Assembly (NCBI RefSeq): GCF_000284095.1
Contig: NC_017068.1
Coordinates: 1 to 64,000, forward strand
Direction: 5' to 3'
DNA length: 64,000 nt
Source of the DNA: Selenomonas ruminantium subsp. lactilytica TAM6421
Lineage (GTDB): Bacteria > Bacillota > Negativicutes > Selenomonadales > Selenomonadaceae
The translations under genes and the position numbers were made by a program. The notes beneath the pieces are model-generated. The model was not told the DNA's origin. It saw only the letters and a list, made by a program, of their open reading frames with translations, and ran no database searches. Of the stretch, positions 37,092 through 45,409 are shown piece by piece; position 1 is the first letter of the stretch, and each line of letters starts with the position of its first letter.

Positions 37092-37120
37092 ATATTATAC
37101 GATTGTCAAAGGTCTGTCAA
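37092..37120 (-). promoter_or_regulatory. Promoter of the candidate toxin message
   Basis: On the minus strand, perfect TTGACA (37120-37115), 17 bases, then TAATAT (37097-37092). A TATAAT overlaps at 15-base spacing. Confidence 0.7.
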
Positions 37121-37141
37121 TGCTTATTTTATCGGCATTGA

Positions 37142-37170
37142 TGGACTTTTTTGTGTGAAAATGTTATAAT
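37142..37170 (+). promoter_or_regulatory. Promoter of gyrA
   Basis: TGGACT (37142-37147), 17 bases, and perfect TATAAT (37165-37170), 70 bases before the gyrA start. Confidence 0.6.
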
Positions 37171-37239
37171 AAGAAGCTAGTAATTTTGTTAATCAAGATA
37201 ATTTTTACGATAATGAAAGTAAGATTTTGAGGTGAGATT

Positions 37240-39669
37240 GTGGAGTTTGAACAGGGAAAAATTGTCCCCGTCAATCTGGAACACGAGATGAAGAACTGCT
37301 ACATCGACTATGCGATGAGCGTTATTGTAGCTCGTGCCCTGCCAGATGTGCGGGACGGCTTGAAGCCGGTACACCGCCGTATTCTCTACGCCATGCAGGA
37401 AGCGGGCATGGGCTCTGGGAAGCCCTATAAGAAATCGGCCCGTATCGTCGGTGAAGTTTTGGGTAAATATCACCCCCATGGTGATACGTCTGTTTATGAT
37501 GCCATTGTCCGCATGGCGCAGGATTTCTCCATGCGTTATATGTTGGCTGATGGTCACGGCAACTTCGGTTCCGTAGACGGCGACCCTGCCGCTGCCATGC
37601 GTTATACGGAAGTCCGCATGTCGAAGATTTCCGAGATGATGCTGCAGGATATCGACAAAGAAACCGTAGACTTCGTTCCCAACTATGATGAATCCCTGAA
37701 GGAACCCTCCGTGCTGCCGGCCAAGTTCCCGCAGCTACTGGTCAATGGTACCTCCGGTATCGCCGTAGGTATGGCTACAAATATCCCGCCCCACAATATG
37801 CGGGAGGTTATCGATGGCACCCTGATGCTCATTGACAATCCGGATACCACCATTGAGGAACTCATGACGGTCATCAAGGGACCGGATTTCCCCACGGCCG
37901 GTCTTATCCTGGGCAAAGAGGGCATCAAACAGGCCTACACTACGGGCCGTGGCATCGTCAAGATGCGCGCTAATGCTCATATTGAAACCCTGAGCAACGG
38001 CAAGCCCCGTATCGTGGTGACAGAACTTCCGTATCAGGTCAACAAGGCACGTCTGATCGAAAAGATTGCCCAGCTCGTCCGCGACAAGCAGATTGAGGGT
38101 ATCACTGACCTGCGGGATGAATCGGACCGCAATGGTATGCATATCGTCATCGATCTGCGCCGGGATGCCAATGCCAATGTCATCCTGAACCAGCTCTTCA
38201 AGCACACGCAGCTGCAGGACAGCTTCGGTGTCATCATGCTGGCCCTCGTAGACGGCAAGCCGCAGGTACTGAACCTCAAGCAGGTGCTCCATTATTATAT
38301 CAAGCATCAGGAAGAGGTCATCACCCGCCGTACTCAGTACGAATTGAAAAAGGCTGAAGCCCGCGCCCATATTTTGGAAGGCTTGACCATTGCCCTCGAC
38401 CATCTCGATGCGGTGATCACCACCATCCGCGAGAGCCGCACGGCGGATATCGCCAAGGAAGCGCTGATGACTGGGTTCAAGCTCTCCGATAAGCAGGCAC
38501 AGGCAATTCTCGACCTCCGTCTCCAGCGCCTGACCGGTCTGGAACGGGAAAAGATCGAGGAAGAATATCAGGAAACATTGAAAGCCATCGAAAACTTCAA
38601 AGCTATCCTGGCTGATGAACAGAAGATCCTGAACATCATCAAGGAAGAGCTCACAGCTGTCAAAGAGAAGTTCGGTGATGACCGTCGTACGAAGCTCACC
38701 ATTGATACTTCGGAAATTGATGTGGAAGATCTCATCGCCGAAGAAGATGTGGTTATCACTTTGACGCATAACAATTATATCAAGCGGATGCCGCTGGATA
38801 CCTATCGACGTCAGAACCGTGGCGGCAAGGGCATCAAGGGCATGGGCACGAAGGAAACGGATTTCGTGGAAAATCTGCTGATCACCACGACACACCATAC
38901 CATCCTGTTCTTCACTACCCGCGGCCGCGTATACAGCCTCAAGGCCTACGAGATTGCCGAATCCAGCCGTACCGCCAAAGGAACGGCTATCATCAATCTC
39001 CTGCAGCTCGATCAGGGCGAGAAGATCACGGCAGTCATTCAGGTCAAGGGCTTTGATCCGGACCGCTACCTCTTCATGGCTACACGCAAGGGTATCGTCA
39101 AGAAGACCTCCCTGTCCGAGTTCAGCAACCTGCGCAAGAATGGCCTCAACGCCATCAACCTCGATGATGATGATGACCTCATGGGCGTCAAATTCACGGA
39201 TGGTGAAAGCTATCTGATGCTGGGCACGAAGCTGGGCAAGGCCATCGCCTTCTCCGAGGACGATGTCCGTGCCATGGGCAGAACCGCCCGCGGCGTCAAG
39301 GGCATTACCCTGTCCATGGGCGATGAAGTGGTAGGCATGGATATCCTTGTACGCAATGCCGAGGTTCTCACGGTTACGGAATGCGGCTACGGCAAGCGTA
39401 CCAGCACCGACGAATACCGCGCTCAGACCCGTGGCGGCAAAGGCCTTATCAACATGAAGGTCACGGAAAAGACCGGCTATGTGGTGGGCATCAAGGTGGT
39501 TCGTCCGGAACACGAGCTCATGCTCATCACCACTGACGGTATCGTGATCCGCACCAATGTCAATGACATCTCCGTCATCAGCCGCAACACCCAGGGCGTC
39601 AAGCTCATGACTACGGCAGAGAATGACAAGGTTGCGTCTATGGCTACGCTGGAGCAGAAAGACAACTAA
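37240..39669 (+). CDS. gyrA: DNA gyrase subunit A
   Basis: GyrA carries the DNA breakage-reunion activity of gyrase. The 809-residue protein has the catalytic tyrosine in [10 protein letters not shown] near residue 122, the quinolone region [17 protein letters not shown] near 79-95 and the six-bladed C-terminal DNA-wrapping domain. The GyrA box QNRGGKG, near 526, differs by one residue from QRRGGKG. The start is a GTG at 37240 after GAGGTGAG. It is not next to gyrB, from which about 30 kb of genes separate it, and is transcribed alone. The protein looks intact. Confidence 0.97.
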   Translation: MEFEQGKIVPVNLEHEMKNCYIDYAMSVIVARALPDVRDGLKPVHRRILYAMQEAGMGSGKPYKKSARIVGEVLGKYHPHGDTSVYDAIVRMAQDFSMRYMLADGHGNFGSVDGDPAAAMRYTEVRMSKISEMMLQDIDKETVDFVPNYDESLKEPSVLPAKFPQLLVNGTSGIAVGMATNIPPHNMREVIDGTLMLIDNPDTTIEELMTVIKGPDFPTAGLILGKEGIKQAYTTGRGIVKMRANAHIETLSNGKPRIVVTELPYQVNKARLIEKIAQLVRDKQIEGITDLRDESDRNGMHIVIDLRRDANANVILNQLFKHTQLQDSFGVIMLALVDGKPQVLNLKQVLHYYIKHQEEVITRRTQYELKKAEARAHILEGLTIALDHLDAVITTIRESRTADIAKEALMTGFKLSDKQAQAILDLRLQRLTGLEREKIEEEYQETLKAIENFKAILADEQKILNIIKEELTAVKEKFGDDRRTKLTIDTSEIDVEDLIAEEDVVITLTHNNYIKRMPLDTYRRQNRGGKGIKGMGTKETDFVENLLITTTHHTILFFTTRGRVYSLKAYEIAESSRTAKGTAIINLLQLDQGEKITAVIQVKGFDPDRYLFMATRKGIVKKTSLSEFSNLRKNGLNAINLDDDDDLMGVKFTDGESYLMLGTKLGKAIAFSEDDVRAMGRTARGVKGITLSMGDEVVGMDILVRNAEVLTVTECGYGKRTSTDEYRAQTRGGKGLINMKVTEKTGYVVGIKVVRPEHELMLITTDGIVIRTNVNDISVISRNTQGVKLMTTAENDKVASMATLEQKDN

Positions 39670-39681
39670 ATTGAAGTAAGG

Positions 39682-39712
39682 AAAAGAGGAATCATCATGG
39701 TTCCTCTTTTTG
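39682..39712 (+). terminator. Intrinsic terminator after gyrA
   Basis: AAAAGAGGAA, a 9-base loop and TTCCTCTTTTT just after the gyrA stop. Confidence 0.88.
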
Positions 39713-39778
39713 TTGCTTCAATTTATTAAGAGTGGTAAAATTAAATTGTAGTATTGCGACTTTACAGGAGGGATATGT

Positions 39779-40294
39779 ATGGATTTTATGAAACTGGCCA
39801 AAGAGCGTTTTTCCGTCCGCAAGTTCACGGATCAGCCGGTGGAACAGGAAAAGCTGGATGTGATCCTGGAGGCAGGGCGCGTGGCACCTACGGCCTGCAA
39901 TAAGCAGCCTCAGAAGGTATATGTACTTCGGAGCGAGGAAGCGCTGGCGAAAATCAACAGCCTCTGCAAGTGTATTTTCGGTGCCAAGACTGTGCTGATG
40001 ATTACCTGTGACAAGAATCTGGAATGGCAGAATCCCTTGGAAGCGGGCGTCTGCGCCGGGGTTCAGGATATCAGCATCGCTGCCACCCATATGATGCTGG
40101 CGGCCTGGGAACAGGGCATCGGCTCCTGCTGGGTGAATTACTTCGCTCCCACGGAAATCGCCAAGGCCTTCAATCTGCCCGACAATGAGCAGCTGGTGCT
40201 GCTGATGCCCCTTGGCTATGCGGCCGAAGGTGTCAAACCTGCTCCACTCCATGAAGCCTCCCGTGACATCAAGGAAATGGTGACATATCTTTAA
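39779..40294 (+). CDS. Nitroreductase-family flavoprotein
   Basis: This 171-residue protein is a short FMN-dependent nitroreductase. The flavin-contact segments RFSVRKFTDQPV near residue 10, GRVAPTACNKQPQ near 33, and LGYAAEG near 150 are present. Such enzymes reduce quinones, nitro compounds or flavins with NAD(P)H; substrate cannot be told. AGGAGGG lies 7 bases before the ATG. It is a single gene between two strong terminators. Confidence 0.88.
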   Translation: MDFMKLAKERFSVRKFTDQPVEQEKLDVILEAGRVAPTACNKQPQKVYVLRSEEALAKINSLCKCIFGAKTVLMITCDKNLEWQNPLEAGVCAGVQDISIAATHMMLAAWEQGIGSCWVNYFAPTEIAKAFNLPDNEQLVLLMPLGYAAEGVKPAPLHEASRDIKEMVTYL

Positions 40295-40297
40295 AGC

Positions 40298-40345
40298 AAA
40301 AAATCCGCTGAAATCAGTTCATTTGCTGATTTCAGCGGATTTTTT
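40298..40345. terminator. Bidirectional terminator, 20-bp perfect stem
   Basis: AAAAAATCCGCTGAAATCAG pairs exactly with CTGATTTCAGCGGATTTTTT around an 8-base loop. It serves the nitroreductase and malic enzyme genes. Confidence 0.93.
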
Positions 40346-40352
40346 GGTTTGT

Positions 40353-41585
40353 TTATTTTTTCAACAGTTCACGGGTATGTTCGGCCACCATTTCCGGAGT
40401 GATATCCCAGTTGCGGGCCACGCCAGTAGTGCGGGCGGCCTGAGCTACTGCGGCAGCTACAGTGGGGGCTACATCGGGGTTGAAGGGGCTGGCGATGATA
40501 TGGTCTTCGTCCAGTTCTGACGGGCTTATCAGGGAGGCGATGGCCCGGGCAGCAGCCATCTTCATCTCCTCGTTGATGGTGCTGGCCTGTACGTCCAGTG
40601 CACCGCGGAAGATGCCCGGGAAGGCCAGCAGGTTGTTGACCTGATTGGGGAAGTCAGAGCGGCCTGTGCAGACAATGCGGGCCCCGGCTTCTTTTGCCAG
40701 ATGGGGCAGGATTTCCGGTTCGGGGTTGGCCATGCCCATGACGATGGCATCCGGAGCCATCGTGCGCACCATATCCTGGGTGACACAGCCCGCCACGGAT
40801 ACGCCGATAAAGACATCCGCCTTGCGGATCACGGCGTTCAAGGGGCCTGCTTCATGGGTGGGATTAGTTATTTTTGCAATATCGTCCTTATAGGGATTCA
40901 TGCCGTTGGGACGGCCTTCATAGATGGCCCCGCGGGAGTCGCAGAGGATGATATTGCGGCCGCCGGCACTGTGGATCAGGCGGGTAATGGCCTGTCCCGC
41001 GGCGCCGGCACCATTGATGACGAATTTTGCCGTGGTAAAGTCCTTGCCTACGATCTTGAAGGCGTTGATCAGGGCAGACACCACCACAATGGCCGTTCCG
41101 TGCTGGTCATCATGGAATACAGGGATATCGAGGGTTTTCCGGAGTTCTTTTTCGATATCAAAACACTGCGGGGCCTTGATATCCTCCAGATTGATGCCGC
41201 CAAAGCTCGGTGCCATCAGCTGGACGGCCTTGATGACTTCCATGGGGACTTCGGTGTCCAAAGCGATGGGGACGGCATCTACACCGGCGAATGCCTTGAA
41301 GAGGATGGCCTTGCCTTCCATTACGGGCATCCCCGCCTGGGCACCGATATTGCCAAGGCCCAATACGGCACTGCCGTTGGTCACTACGCCTACCATATTC
41401 CCCTTGCTGGTATAGTCATAGGCCTTGCGCTTGTCTTCCTTGATGGCCAGGCAAGGCGCAGCTACGCCCGGGCTATAGGCCAGCGTCAGATCTTCTCTGC
41501 TGGTCAGGGGAACTTTGCTGGTGATGGCCAGCTTTCCTTGGTGTTCTTTATGTAATTTTAAAGCATTTTCGTTTACGTTACTCAT
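40353..41585 (-). CDS. NAD(P)-dependent malic enzyme
   Basis: Malic enzyme converts malate to pyruvate and CO2. The 410-residue protein has the N-terminal malic domain with LAYSPGVAAPC near 35 and the metal-binding segment FHDDQHGTAIV near 158. A NAD(P)-binding Rossmann domain (GAGAAGQAI near 190) follows. It lacks the phosphotransacetylase-like extension of the large MaeB type, so it is the short bacterial form. The ATG at 41585 follows GGAAAGGAAG. A candidate promoter, TTGTGA-17-TATGCT, lies at 41639-41611 on the minus strand. It supports pyruvate or NADPH supply in a fermenter. NAD versus NADP is not decided. Confidence 0.92.
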   Translation of the reverse strand: MSNVNENALKLHKEHQGKLAITSKVPLTSREDLTLAYSPGVAAPCLAIKEDKRKAYDYTSKGNMVGVVTNGSAVLGLGNIGAQAGMPVMEGKAILFKAFAGVDAVPIALDTEVPMEVIKAVQLMAPSFGGINLEDIKAPQCFDIEKELRKTLDIPVFHDDQHGTAIVVVSALINAFKIVGKDFTTAKFVINGAGAAGQAITRLIHSAGGRNIILCDSRGAIYEGRPNGMNPYKDDIAKITNPTHEAGPLNAVIRKADVFIGVSVAGCVTQDMVRTMAPDAIVMGMANPEPEILPHLAKEAGARIVCTGRSDFPNQVNNLLAFPGIFRGALDVQASTINEEMKMAAARAIASLISPSELDEDHIIASPFNPDVAPTVAAAVAQAARTTGVARNWDITPEMVAEHTRELLKK

Positions 41586-41797
41586 AATGTACTTCCTTTC
41601 CGTTTCCAAGAGCATATTGTAAGCAAACTGCATTCACAAGTCTGTATGTTTTGTTACAATTTACAGTTATTGTTAAAAAGTGAGAGATATATATTGCAAC
41701 TGTAATATATAACATTATAAACATCCTGCACGAAAAGACAAATATAAATTTTTAATAGAAACAATAGATATACACTATGAATACTGGCTATAAAAGC
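41586..41797. other. AT-rich gap upstream of malic enzyme
   Basis: Apart from the malic enzyme promoter (41611-41639, minus strand) I see no gene or clear site. The sequence is very AT-rich with an inverted TTGCAACTGTAATATATAAC-type block near 41695. Confidence 0.5.
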
Positions 41798-41874
41798 AAA
41801 AATCCGGTATGTCTTTTCCTGCTGTCAGGACGGTCGGGCCGTCAAAGGGCAGGGAAAATTCATACCGGATTTTT
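41798..41874. terminator. Large branched terminator between malic enzyme and LCP genes
   Basis: AAAAATCCGGTATG (41798-41811) pairs with CATACCGGATTTTT (41861-41874). Inside the stem, TTTTCCTGC and GCAGGGAAAA pair imperfectly, and GACGGTCGGGCCGTC forms a small hairpin. It probably ends the LCP transcript on the minus strand. Confidence 0.8.
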
Positions 41875-41899
41875 ATGGTTATGATAGATATTTACGCAA

Positions 41900-43165
41900 T
41901 CAACGGGTTTTGCCTACGCCAGCGCTGGGCGTAGGGGCTGAGGTTTCAGCATTGTCTGCAGCAGGAACGGACTGACGGCGGGATGGACGCGTGGTTTCGC
42001 TGGTATCGCGTTCCAAGCGTTCTTCCGTGCGGCTGCGTTCACTGCGATCAATGGTTTCCCGTTCGCCTGTACGTTTATCCGTGTCGGTCTTATCCTCGCG
42101 GCGGCGGCTCTTGCTGCTGTCGGAAGGTCTTGCTCGGCCAATAGAGGTATCGCTGGCTGGTACTTCGCTGGCGCCTGCCGGTATGCTGCTTTCGTATTCC
42201 CGGATATCCGCTTCCATCTTGGTCTTGTAACGGCCGCTCAGGGAAACGCCCAAGGTGTCTGCTACCGTCATGCGCAGCTTGTTCAGATTGGGAATCCAAT
42301 AGCTGACACCATCGATATACATGGGCTTGCCAGGGACCATATCGGTTTTGAGGCCGTTTTCCTTGGATTCCTTCAGTGTGCCGACAAACTCCAGGATCTG
42401 GCGCAGGCTCAGGTCCGTGTCGATGGATTCCATGATTTCCTTAACGACAGACGGCAGTTTGGGAATGATGGCCGGGGACAGAACCTTGTCCATGCAGGCC
42501 CGTACGAAGTCCTGCTGACGGCGGATACGGCCCAGGTCACCTTCCTCATCCCGATAGCGCACATAGGTAACGGCTTTGGCACCATCCATATGCTGCATGC
42601 CGGGCTGGAAATCGATGATGAGGCCGCCGTCATCATCCCAGGGATCTTCGTAATGCATACGTTTGGGGACGTCGATATCAATGCCGCCGATGGCATCAAT
42701 GATCTTTTTGAAAGACTTGGTGTTGATGATTATGTAGTGGTCAATATTCACGCCCAGCAGATTTTCCACGGTATCTTGGGAAAGGCTCTGCTTGCCATAG
42801 GCATAAGCTGCATTGACCTTGTCGAAGCCATGTCCCTTGATCTTTACGCGGGTGTCACGGGGCACAGACAGCAGGGATGCCTGCTTGGTCTTGGGATCGA
42901 TGGAGGCAATCATCAGGGTATCGCTGCGTCCCACATCATCGTCGCGTTCGTCCACCCCCATGATCATGATGGTGGCTTTATCCTTGGCAGTCAAAAGCTC
43001 CTCATGTTTTACGTTGGTGGTTGGTTTTTCGAGCAGGCTGTTACTGGCAAAATAAGCACCACCCAAAGCGGCACCTAAAAATACCAGCACCATGACAATC
43101 CAGGGCCAGATACGATGCTTTTTTTTCGTCTTGCGCGGTGGAATATTGGACGTTTGCAAAATCAT
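41900..43165 (-). CDS. LCP-family (LytR-CpsA-Psr) cell-wall ligase
   Basis: LCP proteins transfer polymers such as teichoic acid or capsule to peptidoglycan. The 421-residue protein has a basic cytoplasmic start, one membrane helix (about residues 20-42) and the LCP domain (about 60-285). The key charged residues are in VDERDDDVGRSDTLM, SVPRDTRV and VRYRDEEGDLGRIRRQQ. The last 90 residues are a disordered Arg/Ser/Asp/Thr tail, longer than usual. The ATG at 43165 is almost touching its AAGAAGGT site, so a TTG six bases downstream (43159) may be the real start. Promoter TTGATT-16-TATAAT lies at 43241-43214. Confidence 0.9.
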   Translation of the reverse strand: MILQTSNIPPRKTKKKHRIWPWIVMVLVFLGAALGGAYFASNSLLEKPTTNVKHEELLTAKDKATIMIMGVDERDDDVGRSDTLMIASIDPKTKQASLLSVPRDTRVKIKGHGFDKVNAAYAYGKQSLSQDTVENLLGVNIDHYIIINTKSFKKIIDAIGGIDIDVPKRMHYEDPWDDDGGLIIDFQPGMQHMDGAKAVTYVRYRDEEGDLGRIRRQQDFVRACMDKVLSPAIIPKLPSVVKEIMESIDTDLSLRQILEFVGTLKESKENGLKTDMVPGKPMYIDGVSYWIPNLNKLRMTVADTLGVSLSGRYKTKMEADIREYESSIPAGASEVPASDTSIGRARPSDSSKSRRREDKTDTDKRTGERETIDRSERSRTEERLERDTSETTRPSRRQSVPAADNAETSAPTPSAGVGKTR

Positions 43166-43213
43166 ACCTTCTTTTCTAGCGATTTATTCATCGAATTCAG
43201 TACATACATAATA

Positions 43214-43241
43214 ATTATATCGCAGGTTTCTTATAAATCAA
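43214..43241 (-). promoter_or_regulatory. Promoter of the LCP gene
   Basis: Minus-strand TTGATT (43241-43236), 16 bases, and perfect TATAAT (43219-43214). Confidence 0.65.
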
Positions 43242-43320
43242 TTAAGTCTAGCAAAGAAAGATGAAAAAAGCAAGGGGAATTGAGAAAAAGTGTTACAATA
43301 TTAGGGAAAGGGTGATGAGT

Positions 43321-43785
43321 ATGGCAAAAGAGATTGAACGGAAATTTTTAGTTAAGGACAACTGGCAGCCCCAGGGGGCAGGTATGAAGATTGCACAAGG
43401 TTATCTGTCCACAGTGCCGGAGAGAACCGTCCGGGTGAGAATCAAGGATGACAAGGGCTATTTGACCATCAAGGGGAAGAATGAAGGCATTAGCCGGGCG
43501 GAATTTGAATATGAGATTCCCCTGCAGGATGCGGAAGCACTGCTGCGACTGGCAGAGCAGCCGGTGCTGGAAAAAACGCGCTATCTGGAAAAGCAGGGTG
43601 ATTTTCTTTGGGAAATCGATGTGTTTGCCGGTGATAACGAAGGATTGGTGGTGGCAGAAATCGAACTGCCGACGGAAGAGACCGTGTTCAGTCGTCCCAG
43701 TTGGCTCGGTGAGGAAGTTTCCGGCGATGTCCGCTACTATAATGCAAACTTAATAAAAATGCCCTATTCATTGTGGAAAAAGTGA
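43321..43785 (+). CDS. CYTH-domain triphosphatase
   Basis: This 154-residue protein is a compact CYTH domain with the metal-binding ExExK motif at its start (KEIERKFLV) and later tunnel residues (VRVRIKDDKGYLTIK, EFEYEIP, FLWEIDVF, VVAEIELP). Small bacterial CYTH proteins usually hydrolyse inorganic triphosphate or thiamine triphosphate rather than act as adenylate cyclases. The ATG at 43321 is preferred to one two codons upstream because AAAGGGTG is then 9 bases away. It stands just before the second DnaA-box cluster. Confidence 0.88.
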   Translation: MAKEIERKFLVKDNWQPQGAGMKIAQGYLSTVPERTVRVRIKDDKGYLTIKGKNEGISRAEFEYEIPLQDAEALLRLAEQPVLEKTRYLEKQGDFLWEIDVFAGDNEGLVVAEIELPTEETVFSRPSWLGEEVSGDVRYYNANLIKMPYSLWKK

Positions 43786-44162
43786 TTTTTTGTAAAGTTA
43801 TACACAGATACATGGTTATCCACAAAAAATAAGCAGGATGTTGGGGATAAAAGCACAAAATATAGCTGAATTGGCCTTGTCAAGAGGGATATATAGGGTT
43901 ATCCACGGTTTTATCCACATTATCCACAGTTGTGAGGGATTTTCTTGTAAACAAATCACACATGCTGCTTATATATTATTGTAGGAAATAGTAATGTATA
44001 GTTAATGGGTTTATATTTATCCACAACTGTGGATTATTATGTGGATAAACTGTTACATTGTATACTTTGCGCCTTGTGGACAGCAGGAATTTTGCCGTTG
44101 AGGGCGAATTTATATCAAGAATAAGGCATGATTATTGTAGCATTTATGGGAGGTGATGAGGC
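43786..44162. promoter_or_regulatory. Second DnaA-box cluster (8 boxes)
   Basis: In this 377-base gap, perfect 9-mer boxes TTATCCACA lie at 43816-43824, 43911-43919, 43920-43928, 44017-44025 and, inverted, 44040-44048. One-mismatch copies lie at 43798-43806, 43899-43907 and 44028-44036. The density matches or exceeds oriC itself, 42 kb away. No DnaA-trio repeats or long AT tract equal to the 1909-1960 region are visible, so it is more like a DnaA-titration or reactivation locus than a second origin. It may also regulate mgtC or other adjacent genes. The boxes are seen; the function is inferred. Confidence 0.8.
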
Positions 44163-44843
44163 ATGATTTCAGAATGGGAGCTTCTTCTGCGTCTGGTTCT
44201 CTCCTGTGTCTTGGGCGGAATCATCGGCTATGAACGGCAATCCCGGCGTAAATCGGCTGGTCTGCGTACGAATGTGCTGGTCTGCCTTGGCTCTTGTCTC
44301 ATCATGGTCATGTCTGTGGAGATGTATCAGGAGGTCGAGGGCAAGACAAATGCCGATCCGGCCCGACTGGCGGCGCAGGTGGTCAGCGGCATCGGCTTTT
44401 TAGGTGCCGGGGCCATCATGAAGGAAGGGCTGTCTGTAACAGGACTGACCACGGCTGCCTGCCTATGGGTGGTGGCTGGTGTAGGTTTGGCTGTAGGGGC
44501 CGGGTTCTATGCCGGGGCCCTTATCAGTACGGCGTTGGTCTTTGTGACGCTGGGCAGGCTTTCCCGTATCGATGACTGGGTGGATCATGAAAAAAATCTA
44601 TCCCTCAATATACATACGGTGGACAGGCCGGGTCAGCTCATGCGCATCAGCCGTTGTCTGGAAGACCTGCAGCTGCGGGTACGGGGGGTAAAAGTCAAAG
44701 CTGATGAGGATGAGGCTGAGGAAACCGGTGAGCGCAGCATGTATATCGATCTGGAGATTTTCAACAAGCAGAGCATCAAGAGCATCATCATTGTGGACGC
44801 TGTACGGCAGATCGATGGTGTGATCCGGGTGGATGTGGTATAG
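44163..44843 (+). CDS. mgtC: MgtC/SapB-family membrane protein
   Basis: This 226-residue protein has four or five N-terminal membrane helices (about residues 5-135) with the family signatures GGIIGYERQSRRKSAGLRT and GIGFLGAGAIMKEGLSVTGLTTAA, and a cytoplasmic ACT-like domain (about 145-226). MgtC proteins relate to growth in low magnesium and acid, and modulate ATP synthase or other partners; the target here is unknown. GGGAGGTGA precedes the ATG. It lies directly after the DnaA-box cluster, so its promoter region probably overlaps those boxes. Confidence 0.9.
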   Translation: MISEWELLLRLVLSCVLGGIIGYERQSRRKSAGLRTNVLVCLGSCLIMVMSVEMYQEVEGKTNADPARLAAQVVSGIGFLGAGAIMKEGLSVTGLTTAACLWVVAGVGLAVGAGFYAGALISTALVFVTLGRLSRIDDWVDHEKNLSLNIHTVDRPGQLMRISRCLEDLQLRVRGVKVKADEDEAEETGERSMYIDLEIFNKQSIKSIIIVDAVRQIDGVIRVDVV

Positions 44844-44935
44844 GGATTTTATTTTTTCCGCTAAAAGGATTTTTCCTGCCGATGGAGAATAGCAGAAGTA
44901 AGTGGAAGTAGCTTTGGAAAAGGAGTGAAGGGAAA

Positions 44936-45352
44936 ATGAATCCGGAAATCGTGGATACCATGGTGCGGGCGGCTATGCAGGTGATGGATAATGCCTATGT
45001 ACCTTATGGCAAGGCGGCCATCGGCGCTTGTGTATTGGCCAGCGATGGTACCTTCTATACAGGCTGCAATATTGAAAATGCCGTGCCGCGTCTGTCTGTC
45101 TTCGCAGAGGAAGTGGCCATGTACCGGGCGGTGGCAGATGGCAAGCGGGAATTTGATGCCATTGTTGTGATTGCCGATACAGAGAGACCTTTTGTGCCAA
45201 ATGGAGCTGTCTGTCAGCTGCTGGCAGAGTTCGATGTACAGGAAATCATTATGGCGAATATGGACGGTGTGGTAGAGACCGCGAAACTGACGGATCTGTT
45301 GCCCCATGCTAAAGCGCCAATGGATAACGCCCTGCGCCCTGTAGAAGAATAA
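44936..45352 (+). CDS. Cytidine-deaminase-like protein lacking zinc cysteines
   Basis: The 138-residue protein has the length and fold pattern of homotetrameric cytidine deaminase (YVPYGKAAIGACVLASDGTFYTGCNIENA at the start of the active site). The catalytic Glu58 remains, but all three zinc cysteines are gone. The CAE motif reads FAE (Phe56), and PCxxC reads PNGAV with Asn89 and Val92; a Cys93 follows one position too late. Zinc binding as in known Cdd enzymes is not possible. It may be a non-catalytic nucleoside-binding protein or have a different chemistry. The ORF is intact with a good ribosome binding site. Confidence 0.85.
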   Translation: MNPEIVDTMVRAAMQVMDNAYVPYGKAAIGACVLASDGTFYTGCNIENAVPRLSVFAEEVAMYRAVADGKREFDAIVVIADTERPFVPNGAVCQLLAEFDVQEIIMANMDGVVETAKLTDLLPHAKAPMDNALRPVEE

Positions 45353-45363
45353 AATTAAAGTTT

Positions 45364-45403
45364 GGCCCCCTTTCTTTCGATATATTAGGAAAGAAAGGGG
45401 GCC
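45364..45403 (+). promoter_or_regulatory. Perfect hairpin that encloses a ribosome binding site
   Basis: GGCCCCCTTTCTTTC (45364-45378) pairs exactly with GAAAGAAAGGGGGCC (45389-45403) around a 10-base loop. The 3' arm contains the AAAGGGGG ribosome binding site of the next gene, whose ATG is 7 bases on. No U-run follows the stem (TTTA only). It may terminate the cytidine-deaminase-like transcript, but its location favours control of translation start. Confidence 0.75.
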
Positions 45404-45409
45404 TTTATC

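Noticed and set aside
43786-44162. Second replication origin
   Set aside because: The box density is origin-like but no trio repeats, no clear unwinding tract and no initiator gene are adjacent, so only a DnaA-binding locus is claimed.
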